Source of the DNA: Candidatus Nanohalococcus occultus
GTDB lineage: Archaea; Nanohalarchaeota; Nanosalinia; Nanosalinales; Nanosalinaceae
Assembly (NCBI RefSeq): GCF_029207735.1
Contig: NZ_CP104395.1
Coordinates: 186,001-250,000 of the forward strand
Length of the DNA stretch: 64,000 nt
Direction: 5' to 3'
Shown: positions 49,724 to 57,188 of the stretch, piece by piece
Numbering within the stretch: the stretch's first letter is position 1
How the letters are laid out: each line of letters opens with the position of its first letter
Translations under genes and position numbers: made by a program
Notes under the pieces: model-generated
The model's input: only the letters and a program-made list of their open reading frames with translations
What the model was told of the DNA's origin: nothing
The model's database searches: none

Positions 49724-50577
49724 CAGGTCTTTACCTCCGGTCTCTTCGATTTAACGAAGTTCAGGAAAAATATCTGGAACAGGATCAGCCCTGCTATAAT
49801 CTGGAAGAACATGAATCTGCCGATACCCATACCTGTGAATGTGGAAAGTACGATCATAAACGTCACGCCCAGTGAAGGCACGATCACCGCTATCATAAGA
49901 TACATCAAAACGTATGGGTTTAGCTCCTTGCCGTACCTTTTGACTGCCAGCTTCTGCTGTTTGACCATTGATTCAACCAGTGTGTCTAGCGTATTCGACA
50001 TGTCAGTTCCGCTTTTCAGAGCGTTGATCATCTGCCAGATAGCTCTCCTGTACTGTGTCGAGGGATTCCTGAGGATCGAGTCTTCAAGTGCTTTGACCTG
50101 GGGTTTCCCTCCGTTAATGTCTTTTACAATTCTGTTGAACTCATTGCTGGCTTCGCCATAGTCTTCGCTGACGCTTACCATTGCTTCGTAAAGAGAAATG
50201 CCTGAACGAACCTCGATAAGCATGTGGCGTAATGCGTAAGGCAGATCTTTCTCGAGTTGCCGGGAAATCTTTTTCGCCCGTACCTTTGGATAGTTCGCGA
50301 ATGTAAAAAATCCTATAGCGAAAAGAAGTGGCGAGCCTCCTAAAGCTCCAAGCATCATCGTCGTCTGCTCTGTTGCAAAGCCTAGGAAGGCTATCGATGC
50401 GACAATAGAAGCTGTTAGCTGTAAAGACCGCAGCATTGCCGATGCCAGGAACTTGTCTGGATCTATTTCTATCCTGGCTCTGGTTAGATCTCTCTTAATA
50501 TTAGGCACCATCTTCCTGCTGCTTGATGCGGCGGGCAACAGGAAATGCGTGTATTTATCGGATGCCTCAATGAACAT
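49723..50577 (-). CDS. TadC-like type II/IV secretion membrane protein (first)
   Basis: A 284-residue T2SF-domain protein: LPYALRHMLIEVRSGISLYEAMVSVSEDYG, then NEFNRIVKDINGGKPQVKALEDS and SGTDMSNTLDTLVESMVKQQK, with two N-terminal and two C-terminal membrane helices (the quoted stretches are given in part: IEVRSGISLYEAM, VKDINGGKPQVKAL). It pairs with the following gene as the pilus platform. A TATA-like CTTTTTATTC is about 29 nt before the ATG. Confidence 0.9.
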   Translation of the reverse strand: MFIEASDKYTHFLLPAASSSRKMVPNIKRDLTRARIEIDPDKFLASAMLRSLQLTASIVASIAFLGFATEQTTMMLGALGGSPLLFAIGFFTFANYPKVRAKKISRQLEKDLPYALRHMLIEVRSGISLYEAMVSVSEDYGEASNEFNRIVKDINGGKPQVKALEDSILRNPSTQYRRAIWQMINALKSGTDMSNTLDTLVESMVKQQKLAVKRYGKELNPYVLMYLMIAVIVPSLGVTFMIVLSTFTGMGIGRFMFFQIIAGLILFQIFFLNFVKSKRPEVKT

Positions 50578-50657
50578 CAGTTAACAATTAGTCCTCGGTC
50601 GAATAAAAAGCAGTCCAGATGAGGGGTTTTTAAACCGGCGACTGTATTTTTGTTTAT

Positions 50658-50948
50658 ATGAATGGTTTCGGACTTGTCCTAGAGATATTCGCAGCACTTT
50701 TATCTGTTTTTTCACTTGTACTGGTCTATGTAGCTATAAGAGACTGTAAGGAATCTGCTTTCGTACCGATCTATTATTTCATAGGTTTTTCCGTTGCTTC
50801 AGCTGGAATGACTGCTACTTCTCATGTCCTAGGTGATCTGTCAACGGGAGGTATTATTGGCTCGGAGATTGTACAGGATCTTATGATGGCCTACACTTCT
50901 CTATTCCTGTTTGGAGCGCTATGGCAAAGCTATGAGGCGTCAATATAG
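50658..50948 (+). CDS. Small three-helix membrane protein
   Basis: A 96-residue hydrophobic protein with three membrane helices (FGLVLEIFAALLSVFSLVLVY, IYYFIGFSVASAGM, LMMAYTSLFLFGALW; first one 20 residues or less as FGLVLEIFAALLSVFSL). TTTTTAAACC is centred about 28 nt before the ATG. It sits among pilus genes on the opposite strand from them. No family is recognised; a pilus accessory role is possible by position only. Confidence 0.65.
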   Translation: MNGFGLVLEIFAALLSVFSLVLVYVAIRDCKESAFVPIYYFIGFSVASAGMTATSHVLGDLSTGGIIGSEIVQDLMMAYTSLFLFGALWQSYEASI

Positions 50949-50986
50949 TTTATAGTTTAAACAAGAGGTTTTTGCTTAGAAGTTAT

Positions 50987-52495
50987 TCACTTTTCTTTCC
51001 TTGAGATATCGCTTAGATCGCCGTTTTCTTTTACGACTTCCACCACGTCCTCTTTACTGTCATAGTACTCTGCGACAACGGTTCCAACCGTATCAACTTC
51101 GTTAACGTCGTTTTCTATCATCCAGTCCAGAATTTCTTTTTTCTCCTGGATGCTTTCATCGATCTCTTTGTCGGTCATACCTGCATGCATCCTGAGAGTC
51201 TCGTATATAGAGGAACTTTCCTGTTTTTTCTCCATCTCGTCGTTCCGTGACTGCCACTCGTAAAGCACGTTGGCCTCAACTTCCTCGGTTTCCTCATCGA
51301 GCGAGATCTCGGCTAACTCCATTGCTCGCCGGAAGTTTCTGCGACGATCTCTAAACATGACTAGGTTTACATCTACGGCTTCAACCATCGTTTTTGGGAC
51401 GTTAATTGGAGGATTGATCAGTCTCCGAACCGTCTGTTCGGCGGTATCGGCGTGTAAAGTTGAGTAAACGGAGTGGCCTGTATGCATTGCCTCGAAGAGA
51501 ACTTCTGCCTGCCGTTTACGTCGGATCTCTCCTACGAGAATACGGTCAGGGCGCATACGCAATGCGTTTACAAGCAAGTCAAGCATGCTCACTCCTCCCT
51601 TGCCTTCAGGATTTGGTTCTCTGGTGGTTAGAGGCACCCAGTGAAGGAACTCCGGTAGCTGAACCTCTCTCGTGTCTTCAATGGATAGAATTCTCTGGCT
51701 TGGAGGTATGAAAGGCATCAAAACGTTAAGCATCGATGTTTTACCTGCTCCTGTACCTCCGGAAACCAGCACGTTCATCTCGTACTGCATACATAACCAA
51801 AGGAAGGCTGCGACCTCTTTCGATACTGTTCCGTTTTCCACAAAGTCAGTGATTGTCCATGGGTCGCGTGCGAACTTTCTGATTGTTATAGTGTTGCCTT
51901 GCGTTGAAATCGGGTAAAGAGTTGCGTTCGTACGGTCTCCGCTCGGCAGATGTGCGTCGAGCAATGGATGAAGTGAGGAAATGTTTTTCCCCACGCGGCG
52001 CCCGATATCGCTCGCGTAGTTTTTGATTTCATCGTCGTCTTTGAACTCTACATCGCTTTTCAGCCAGCCTTCTTCCTTGTGGTAGACCCAGACAGGTTCA
52101 TCAGCACTGTTAATTACAATTTCCTCTAGATTCTCGTCGTTAAGCAGTATTTCGATGTCTCCGAGGCCAAGCATTTCGTGGATCAGGTTTCCAATAAGTA
52201 TTTTTTTGGCCTGCTCGTTTGTCTCCGGTAGCTCATCTTCCAGTAGCTCCAGAGCTTGATCGCGGAACTTCTGCCGGACGGTCTCAATTTCACGGGAGTT
52301 TACGAACTCTTCGGTCGAAAGATCGACTTTACGGACGATTTGTTCTTTCAAATCCTTCAAAACTGCTTCTGTCGCCGTTTTAATTTCCGGACGGTTCACC
52401 TCATATCTTAGAACGAATGACTCGGGTTCCTCTTTAAGCTGGATGTGTGCTGGCACTCCGTCCGCATTGACCTTGTATTCATCTACCTTAGACAT
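50987..52495 (-). CDS. TadA/VirB11-type pilus assembly ATPase
   Basis: A 502-residue secretion ATPase. The N-terminal region is followed by Walker A SGGTGAGKTSMLNVL (near residue 245), ILSIEDTREVQLP (Asp box), and LRMRPDRILVGEIRRKRQAEV (Walker B), HTGHSVYSTLHADTAEQ (His box). It hydrolyses ATP to extend or retract pili together with the TadC-like proteins. The final 120 residues are an acidic helical extension beyond the usual core. Its start is 9 nt after the stop of the winged-helix/coiled-coil gene, so they form an operon. Confidence 0.94.
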   Translation of the reverse strand: MSKVDEYKVNADGVPAHIQLKEEPESFVLRYEVNRPEIKTATEAVLKDLKEQIVRKVDLSTEEFVNSREIETVRQKFRDQALELLEDELPETNEQAKKILIGNLIHEMLGLGDIEILLNDENLEEIVINSADEPVWVYHKEEGWLKSDVEFKDDDEIKNYASDIGRRVGKNISSLHPLLDAHLPSGDRTNATLYPISTQGNTITIRKFARDPWTITDFVENGTVSKEVAAFLWLCMQYEMNVLVSGGTGAGKTSMLNVLMPFIPPSQRILSIEDTREVQLPEFLHWVPLTTREPNPEGKGGVSMLDLLVNALRMRPDRILVGEIRRKRQAEVLFEAMHTGHSVYSTLHADTAEQTVRRLINPPINVPKTMVEAVDVNLVMFRDRRRNFRRAMELAEISLDEETEEVEANVLYEWQSRNDEMEKKQESSSIYETLRMHAGMTDKEIDESIQEKKEILDWMIENDVNEVDTVGTVVAEYYDSKEDVVEVVKENGDLSDISRKEK

Positions 52496-52504
52496 TATAA
52501 TTTC

Positions 52505-53236
52505 CTAGAAAATGTTGTTGAGCTTTGATTTAAGGTTTTCAAACGTCTTTTCCAGTTTCTTCGAGTCTTGATCTAGCTCCTTTAGCTTGTCCTTTGTCTG
52601 TTCGGCCTTCTCGGAGTGAGTCTTCATCTTATCAAGCGCCTTGATCTTTTTCTCGATCGCGTCTTTTTCGTCTTCGAACTCCTCGGCCTTGCTTTCGGCT
52701 TCATCAATGTTTTCCATCGTTGAATCAATCTTCGAGATAAGCTTCACGGTTTTCTCATGGGTCTTTTCCTCTTCTGACCTGTACTCTTCCAGTCTCTGCT
52801 CTATCTCGTCTTCAAGCTCCTTTAGTTCCTCTAAGTTGTTTCTTACCTCGGTTTCTTTCTCATGGTTCTTTTTCAGATTCTCCTGTAGCTCTTCAAGTTT
52901 CTGTTTAGCATCTGAGACTGTTTCCTGCTTGGAGTTCATGTGTTCTTCGAGCTGCTTTTCCTTCTCGTTGACCTTTTCTTCCAGCTCGCTGATCTTTTCC
53001 TTGGTGTTTTCATGGGACTTCTCGGAGTAGATCAGAACCATTCCTCTGCGCGCAGAGTATTTTTTCTCCACGAATCCATCTTCCTCCAAGGCATTAGCCC
53101 AGGTCTTAATCCGGCTCTTCGATACTCCTAGTTCATCGGATATCTCGGATACAGGCGCCTTACGTTCTTCCGCCAGGTAGTTGAGAAGTGTATCGACCCC
53201 GGTCTCTATAACAAGGTCCTCCCATTCATCGCTCAT
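52505..53236 (-). CDS. Winged-helix protein with long coiled coil
   Basis: A 243-residue protein. Residues 10-65 form a winged helix (TLLNYLAEERKAPVSEISDE, SKSRIKTWANALEEDGFVE) like DNA-binding MarR/ArsR-type heads. The remaining 175 residues are continuous Glu/Lys-rich coiled coil ending LENLKSKLNNIF. It directly precedes the TadA ATPase. It could be a regulator, or a coiled-coil adapter that uses a winged helix for protein binding, as seen in some archaeal pilus and archaellum accessory proteins. Which applies is not clear. Confidence 0.75.
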   Translation of the reverse strand: MSDEWEDLVIETGVDTLLNYLAEERKAPVSEISDELGVSKSRIKTWANALEEDGFVEKKYSARRGMVLIYSEKSHENTKEKISELEEKVNEKEKQLEEHMNSKQETVSDAKQKLEELQENLKKNHEKETEVRNNLEELKELEDEIEQRLEEYRSEEEKTHEKTVKLISKIDSTMENIDEAESKAEEFEDEKDAIEKKIKALDKMKTHSEKAEQTKDKLKELDQDSKKLEKTFENLKSKLNNIF

Positions 53237-53279
53237 CTTATAGAGGAACTTTTAATCTGACGGATTATAAAGACTGTTT

Positions 53280-54095
53280 ATGTTAATCGCTGTATCCCAT
53301 CTGATCTGTTTCTTATCCCTTTCAATAGGCTCTGTATACGACTTGCTGACCACGGAGGTGCCGGATCAGATACCAGCGATCGCAGTCCTATCAGGAATAC
53401 TTTTACACGGCGCGGCTTCCTACTTCAACGGATCTCTAATGCCGTTAAAATGGTCTCTTGCCGCAGGCGCAGTTTTCTCCATCTACGGATGGGGAATGTA
53501 CTTTGCCGGGATGTGGGGTGGAGCAGACGCCTTCAGCGTAAGCGCCCTCGGATTCGCAGCTCCTTACGGCCTCGCAGGATTCGGACTGATGCATTCAGTC
53601 AACTTGTTTGTTAACATGATGTTGATCGGATTCGGATACACGCTGCTCTATGCGTTCTACAAGGCCGCCCGGACAGGAGGAGTCTTATCCGGAACAATTG
53701 AGGAAATCAAGTCCGATAGAAAACAGTTTGTCTTAGAGATTCTCGCTGCCGGAGCGTTCGGAACAGTTGCCTACTTCGTGTTCTCGGCCAACTACCTCTA
53801 CGTTCTGAGTGCGTTAACAATGGTCGTACTTTACAGATTCCTCAAACAGCTGGAAGATGATGTAATGGTAAGTGAGGTCGCGGTAGAAGACCTTGAAGAA
53901 GGAGAGGTTGTAGTAAGTGGAGAAGTCGGCCAACAGGTAAAAGGTATAACTCGGGAGGAAATAGACGGGCTTGAAGTCGATAAGGTAACTGTAAAAACCG
54001 GAGTAAGGTTTGTACCGGTCTTCCCGCTCGCCTTGCTTGTAACAGATCTCTACGGCGGAGGAATAAGTTTCCTCATGGTTCTTTTCAGCTTATAA
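53280..54095 (+). CDS. Prepilin/preflagellin peptidase (A24 family)
   Basis: A 271-residue membrane aspartic protease that removes class III signal peptides from pilins. The two catalytic Asp are in SVYDLLTTEVPD (first loop) and GGADAFSV (GxGD-type motif). About seven helices are seen. A cytoplasmic insert (SEVAVEDLEEGEVVVSGE) is longer than in minimal FlaK/PibD. CTTTTAATC (about 53250-53258) is 27 nt before the ATG. It provides the processing enzyme for the pilins encoded on both sides. Confidence 0.88.
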   Translation: MLIAVSHLICFLSLSIGSVYDLLTTEVPDQIPAIAVLSGILLHGAASYFNGSLMPLKWSLAAGAVFSIYGWGMYFAGMWGGADAFSVSALGFAAPYGLAGFGLMHSVNLFVNMMLIGFGYTLLYAFYKAARTGGVLSGTIEEIKSDRKQFVLEILAAGAFGTVAYFVFSANYLYVLSALTMVVLYRFLKQLEDDVMVSEVAVEDLEEGEVVVSGEVGQQVKGITREEIDGLEVDKVTVKTGVRFVPVFPLALLVTDLYGGGISFLMVLFSL

Positions 54096-56085
54096 TCGTG
54101 ATGTCGTCGTTCGAACTACCGGAGGAGCTAGGTTTCTCCGTGTTTTTCACTTTCTTAGATTCTTGTTCTAGGTCGTGAATCCGCTCTTGGTTGGTTATAA
54201 CGTGTTCTGCTAGGTTATCGATCTTTTCCTCGATCCTTCTGAGCTTATCGTCGTCTCGATCCGCTGGGCTTTCCTGTGTTTTCTGCTCTGGCTGTGGCAT
54301 CGAAGCATTCCTCTCCAGTACATCGAGATTGTCCGGTAGCTCTTCTACTTTCTCCTCGAGTTTCTCTATCTTCTCATCAATGTTTACTATCTCGTTTTGG
54401 CTTAGCTCTTGTTTCTTATCGGCTTCTTTCTCAACGTTTCGAATCCTGTGCCGTAGCCGTTCTAGACGGGAATCAAGGTTCTGATCGACCTGACGGACTT
54501 GTTTCTGTATCTTCGATTCTTTTTTCTCGAAGCTTTCCTTAGAGTTCTCTACCTTGTCTTCAACCCGCTCCATCATCTCACGGTTGTCCTCTATCATCTT
54601 GGTGACGGTATCGATCCGGTCCTCTAGATCCATTTCCGTCGAGGAAAGTCGATCCAGCACATCGCTTTTTACAGCCTGTTCGACGGATTCAAGCCGCTCG
54701 TCTCCACGATCAATCGCTCTCTCGACCTCTGATTCGAGCTTCCGGATCTGGTTACCGAGGTAATCTTCCATGTCTTCGACTTCTTTCTCAACGTCTTCGT
54801 GAGTTACTTTCTGCTCGTCCAGCCGATCAATGTCTTCTTCCAGTCTTTCAACCTCTCCGCGCAGCTCATCGTACTTTTCAGGTCGCTCAGCTTTTTTCTC
54901 AGCTCGCTTAACTCTCTTACGCAGCTCTCTGATCTGTGTCTGGTCGAGAGACGTACTTGTTTTCTTTTTCTCAAGAGCCTCAATACGGGATTTTATAGCA
55001 TCCAAGTCGAACCGTACAGAGTCCATTCCCTGTGAGTCAACCTCGATCTTCGAGCTACCTGCGCCTGATTCCAACTGTTTCAGCCGGTTTTCAAGCTCCT
55101 CTACCTTCTCGGTAGAATTTTCACTGGAGCTGTTTTTCAGTCTTTCAACTTCTGCTTCAAGCCGTTTGATCTGGCTGAAGTTAGAGTCCGCACCGGAATC
55201 TGTCGAGCTGTTTTCTATCTCATCTCTTAGCTCCTTCAGCTCTTGTTCGCTGACTTTACGGTCTATCTTTGTCTCAAGTTTCTTCTTGCCTTTCTGTATA
55301 TCTTCTTCCAGTCTGGACAGATGTGCTTTTAGATCTGAGTGATCGCCTTCGAAACCGGTGTTATCGACGTCTAAGCTCTCGAGTCTTCTTTTCAAGTCCT
55401 CGATCTCAGATTTTTCGGCTTTCGATTCAAGCCTGTTTTTCAGGCTCTTTACAGCTTCCAAGCTGTGATCTGCTGTATCTGTAACTGAATCGTTGTTTAC
55501 GCTTTTCTGGATTGATTCCAGGTTTTCTCTTAGCTTCCTTACTTTTTCGCTGCCGGCGTCGTCTCCTTCGTCGCTTAGCTTGGTCTCAAGCTGTTTGAGA
55601 TCATGTTTTAACTTGCCTATCTGCTTTGAGTTTTTCTTTACCTTGTTTTCTATATGTGATACGTCTTTGCTTGATCCTTCGCCAACATCGCTTACCTTCT
55701 CCTCAAGCTCCTTGAGGCGTTGTGCCACGCTTGATTCGATCTCCGCATCGTCGGGTACCTCTCCGGACTCCATCTGCTGGCGCATGTCCTTGATCTGCTG
55801 GTAGAGGTACTCCAGTTTCTCATGAACCTTTCCTTCCTGGTACTCTTCTTTGATCTGCTCGACCATGTTCAGCCGTCTTTCCAGCTCCTCTTTGTCCATG
55901 TGATTAAGAAGCTCCTCGACCTCCTGGACTTCTTCCTCGAAGCTCATTGACTCGAGTTGAGCCATCATATCGCGGTCTTCCAAGTCCTTTACACGTCCGC
56001 GTAGACTTCCAATTGCGTCCTCTATGCTCTGTAGCTCGTTCTCGAGTGTTTCACGGTCCACTTCATCGGAGATTCCATCGGCCAT
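54085..56085 (-). CDS. 666-residue coiled-coil protein
   Basis: A soluble protein that is almost entirely coiled coil, with charged heptads throughout (for example KKNSKQIGKLKHDLKQLETK, ELENRLKQLESGAGSSKIEV). Occasional Gly/Ser/Asp breaks divide it into segments of roughly 40-80 residues. There is no membrane segment or catalytic motif. It overlaps the prepilin peptidase gene by 11 nt (convergent) and lies upstream of the pilin gene at 56154 in layout. It may form an intracellular filament or scaffold. SMC-like head domains are absent, so it is not an SMC protein. Confidence 0.72.
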   Translation of the reverse strand: MADGISDEVDRETLENELQSIEDAIGSLRGRVKDLEDRDMMAQLESMSFEEEVQEVEELLNHMDKEELERRLNMVEQIKEEYQEGKVHEKLEYLYQQIKDMRQQMESGEVPDDAEIESSVAQRLKELEEKVSDVGEGSSKDVSHIENKVKKNSKQIGKLKHDLKQLETKLSDEGDDAGSEKVRKLRENLESIQKSVNNDSVTDTADHSLEAVKSLKNRLESKAEKSEIEDLKRRLESLDVDNTGFEGDHSDLKAHLSRLEEDIQKGKKKLETKIDRKVSEQELKELRDEIENSSTDSGADSNFSQIKRLEAEVERLKNSSSENSTEKVEELENRLKQLESGAGSSKIEVDSQGMDSVRFDLDAIKSRIEALEKKKTSTSLDQTQIRELRKRVKRAEKKAERPEKYDELRGEVERLEEDIDRLDEQKVTHEDVEKEVEDMEDYLGNQIRKLESEVERAIDRGDERLESVEQAVKSDVLDRLSSTEMDLEDRIDTVTKMIEDNREMMERVEDKVENSKESFEKKESKIQKQVRQVDQNLDSRLERLRHRIRNVEKEADKKQELSQNEIVNIDEKIEKLEEKVEELPDNLDVLERNASMPQPEQKTQESPADRDDDKLRRIEEKIDNLAEHVITNQERIHDLEQESKKVKNTEKPSSSGSSNDDITIIS

Positions 56086-56104
56086 AGAGTTGAGTTAGAA
56101 AAGC

Positions 56105-56150
56105 TTGAATAAAAATAATGTGAAAGAAATCCGACCAGAGTTCCTGGTCG
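56105..56150 (-). terminator. Hairpin plus U-tract after the 56154-56564 pilin
   Basis: Three bases beyond the pilin stop the minus strand forms a perfect 7-bp stem CGACCAG/CTGGTCG (56132-56150, 5-nt loop), then a U-rich stretch towards 56105. This is an intrinsic-terminator-like structure. Confidence 0.6.
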
Positions 56151-56153
56151 AAT

Positions 56154-56564
56154 TTACGGTGTGTACTCGTCTGTAACTGAGCTACATCTCGTTGAAGCTA
56201 CTGAGACACTTTCCAATGCGGAGCCACTGCTGCCTGAACTATCCGTGTCGAAACCTCTCGTCGTAGAGATATTCAGATAGCCTTGCTCGGGTGGTGTTCC
56301 ATCAGAGTAACTGTATCTGACGGAAACGTTGCCTACCGGTTCATCTCCTCTCACTTGCTCGACAGTTACGTTTGCCGCGTTGGCGTCTGTAATATCGATC
56401 CCTAGCTGGTTACAGCTCAGGGTCTGTTCTCTCTGCTGGTCAACGTCCTCCTGGGACTGTGCTTGGGTTTGTTGGATCCAGCCAGAGAAAAGAGAGGCAA
56501 TAGCCATTGTAAAGGCAATCATTAGGACCGCAGCAATCAGTGGCGAAATCCCTTTTCTTTTCAT
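56154..56564 (-). CDS. Archaeal type IV pilin (DUF1628/PilA-like)
   Basis: A 136-residue protein with the archetypal archaeal pilin N-terminus: MKRKGISPLIAAVLMIAFTM, cleaved after KG or RKG, then AIASLFSGWIQQTQAQ. The head has two Cys (TLSCNQLG, STRCSSV) and sequons (NVT, NVS, NIS). It has its own TATA element 27 nt upstream (CTTTATATAC, 56586-56595) and a hairpin terminator, consistent with high, independent expression. It differs from the QSAIEYL-type pilins in this locus, so at least two pilin classes are made. Confidence 0.88.
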   Translation of the reverse strand: MKRKGISPLIAAVLMIAFTMAIASLFSGWIQQTQAQSQEDVDQQREQTLSCNQLGIDITDANAANVTVEQVRGDEPVGNVSVRYSYSDGTPPEQGYLNISTTRGFDTDSSGSSGSALESVSVASTRCSSVTDEYTP

Positions 56565-56585
56565 AACGAAGTCTTAAGCTACGCT

Positions 56586-56595
56586 GTATATAAAG
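56586..56595 (-). promoter_or_regulatory. TATA box of the pilin gene
   Basis: The minus strand reads CTTTATATAC, centred 27 nt before the ATG at 56564, so the pilin mRNA should be leaderless. Confidence 0.6.
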
Positions 56596-56607
56596 GTTAG
56601 CAAGTTC

Positions 56608-57123
56608 TTAGCCGGTTTTTACCAGCTTTTTACGGACATCTAGGTCTTTAACGTGGTAGATCCAGTATCCGAGAACTACAGCGGTCAGCCCCCAGCGCCA
56701 GAGGAAACCATGAACCAGATCGAAGGACGCGATTCCCGAATAATCCAGATAGATTATGGTGACAATTCTCAGAAGGTTCGCTCCTGCTATCAGTAACACG
56801 CCTTTTCCCCAGAAACTTTTTGTCCAGGTCTTTGATGCTATTGAGATTCCTGTAAGCGCAGCAATTGATTTCCAGCCGGTACAGTCACGGGTTACACGGA
56901 ACCATTCTCCGGCCATGATGTCGATCCCCGAGCGGGATACCTCAGGTATGAGAAACTCCAGTAAGAATGTGCTGGCGGCAGCAAAAGCCTTCTGTAGAGG
57001 GATCATCGTAGGCACGAGAAAGATTATGGCTCTGAAAACAACTCCGAGAACCAGCAGTCGGAAAAGAAACTTGGAGGCAGCCAGAAGCTTTTCCTGTCTC
57101 TCGGTCTCAACCTCGAAATCCAT
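56608..57123 (-). CDS. Archaeosortase/exosortase-like membrane transpeptidase
   Basis: A 171-residue protein with about five membrane helices and the archaeosortase catalytic triad pattern: Cys in TRDCTGWKSIAAL, Arg in AGANLLRIVTIIYL, and His in FDLVHGFLWRWG. Archaeosortases cut C-terminal sorting tails and attach surface proteins to membrane lipids. A likely substrate in this window is the 24057-24698 protein, whose end has the helix-then-Arg pattern. The gene is next to the pilins and may anchor them or their partners (inference). Confidence 0.85.
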   Translation of the reverse strand: MDFEVETERQEKLLAASKFLFRLLVLGVVFRAIIFLVPTMIPLQKAFAAASTFLLEFLIPEVSRSGIDIMAGEWFRVTRDCTGWKSIAALTGISIASKTWTKSFWGKGVLLIAGANLLRIVTIIYLDYSGIASFDLVHGFLWRWGLTAVVLGYWIYHVKDLDVRKKLVKTG

Positions 57124-57188
57124 AAACTGAGTTATTTCTCCGGATTGAAATCCGTGTTGATCAAATTTTTGTCCTGTGACGGGTTTTT

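Noticed and set aside
54191-55804. Ser-rich frames opposite the 666-residue coiled-coil gene.
   Set aside because: Same composition effect; no start signals or protein-like pattern.
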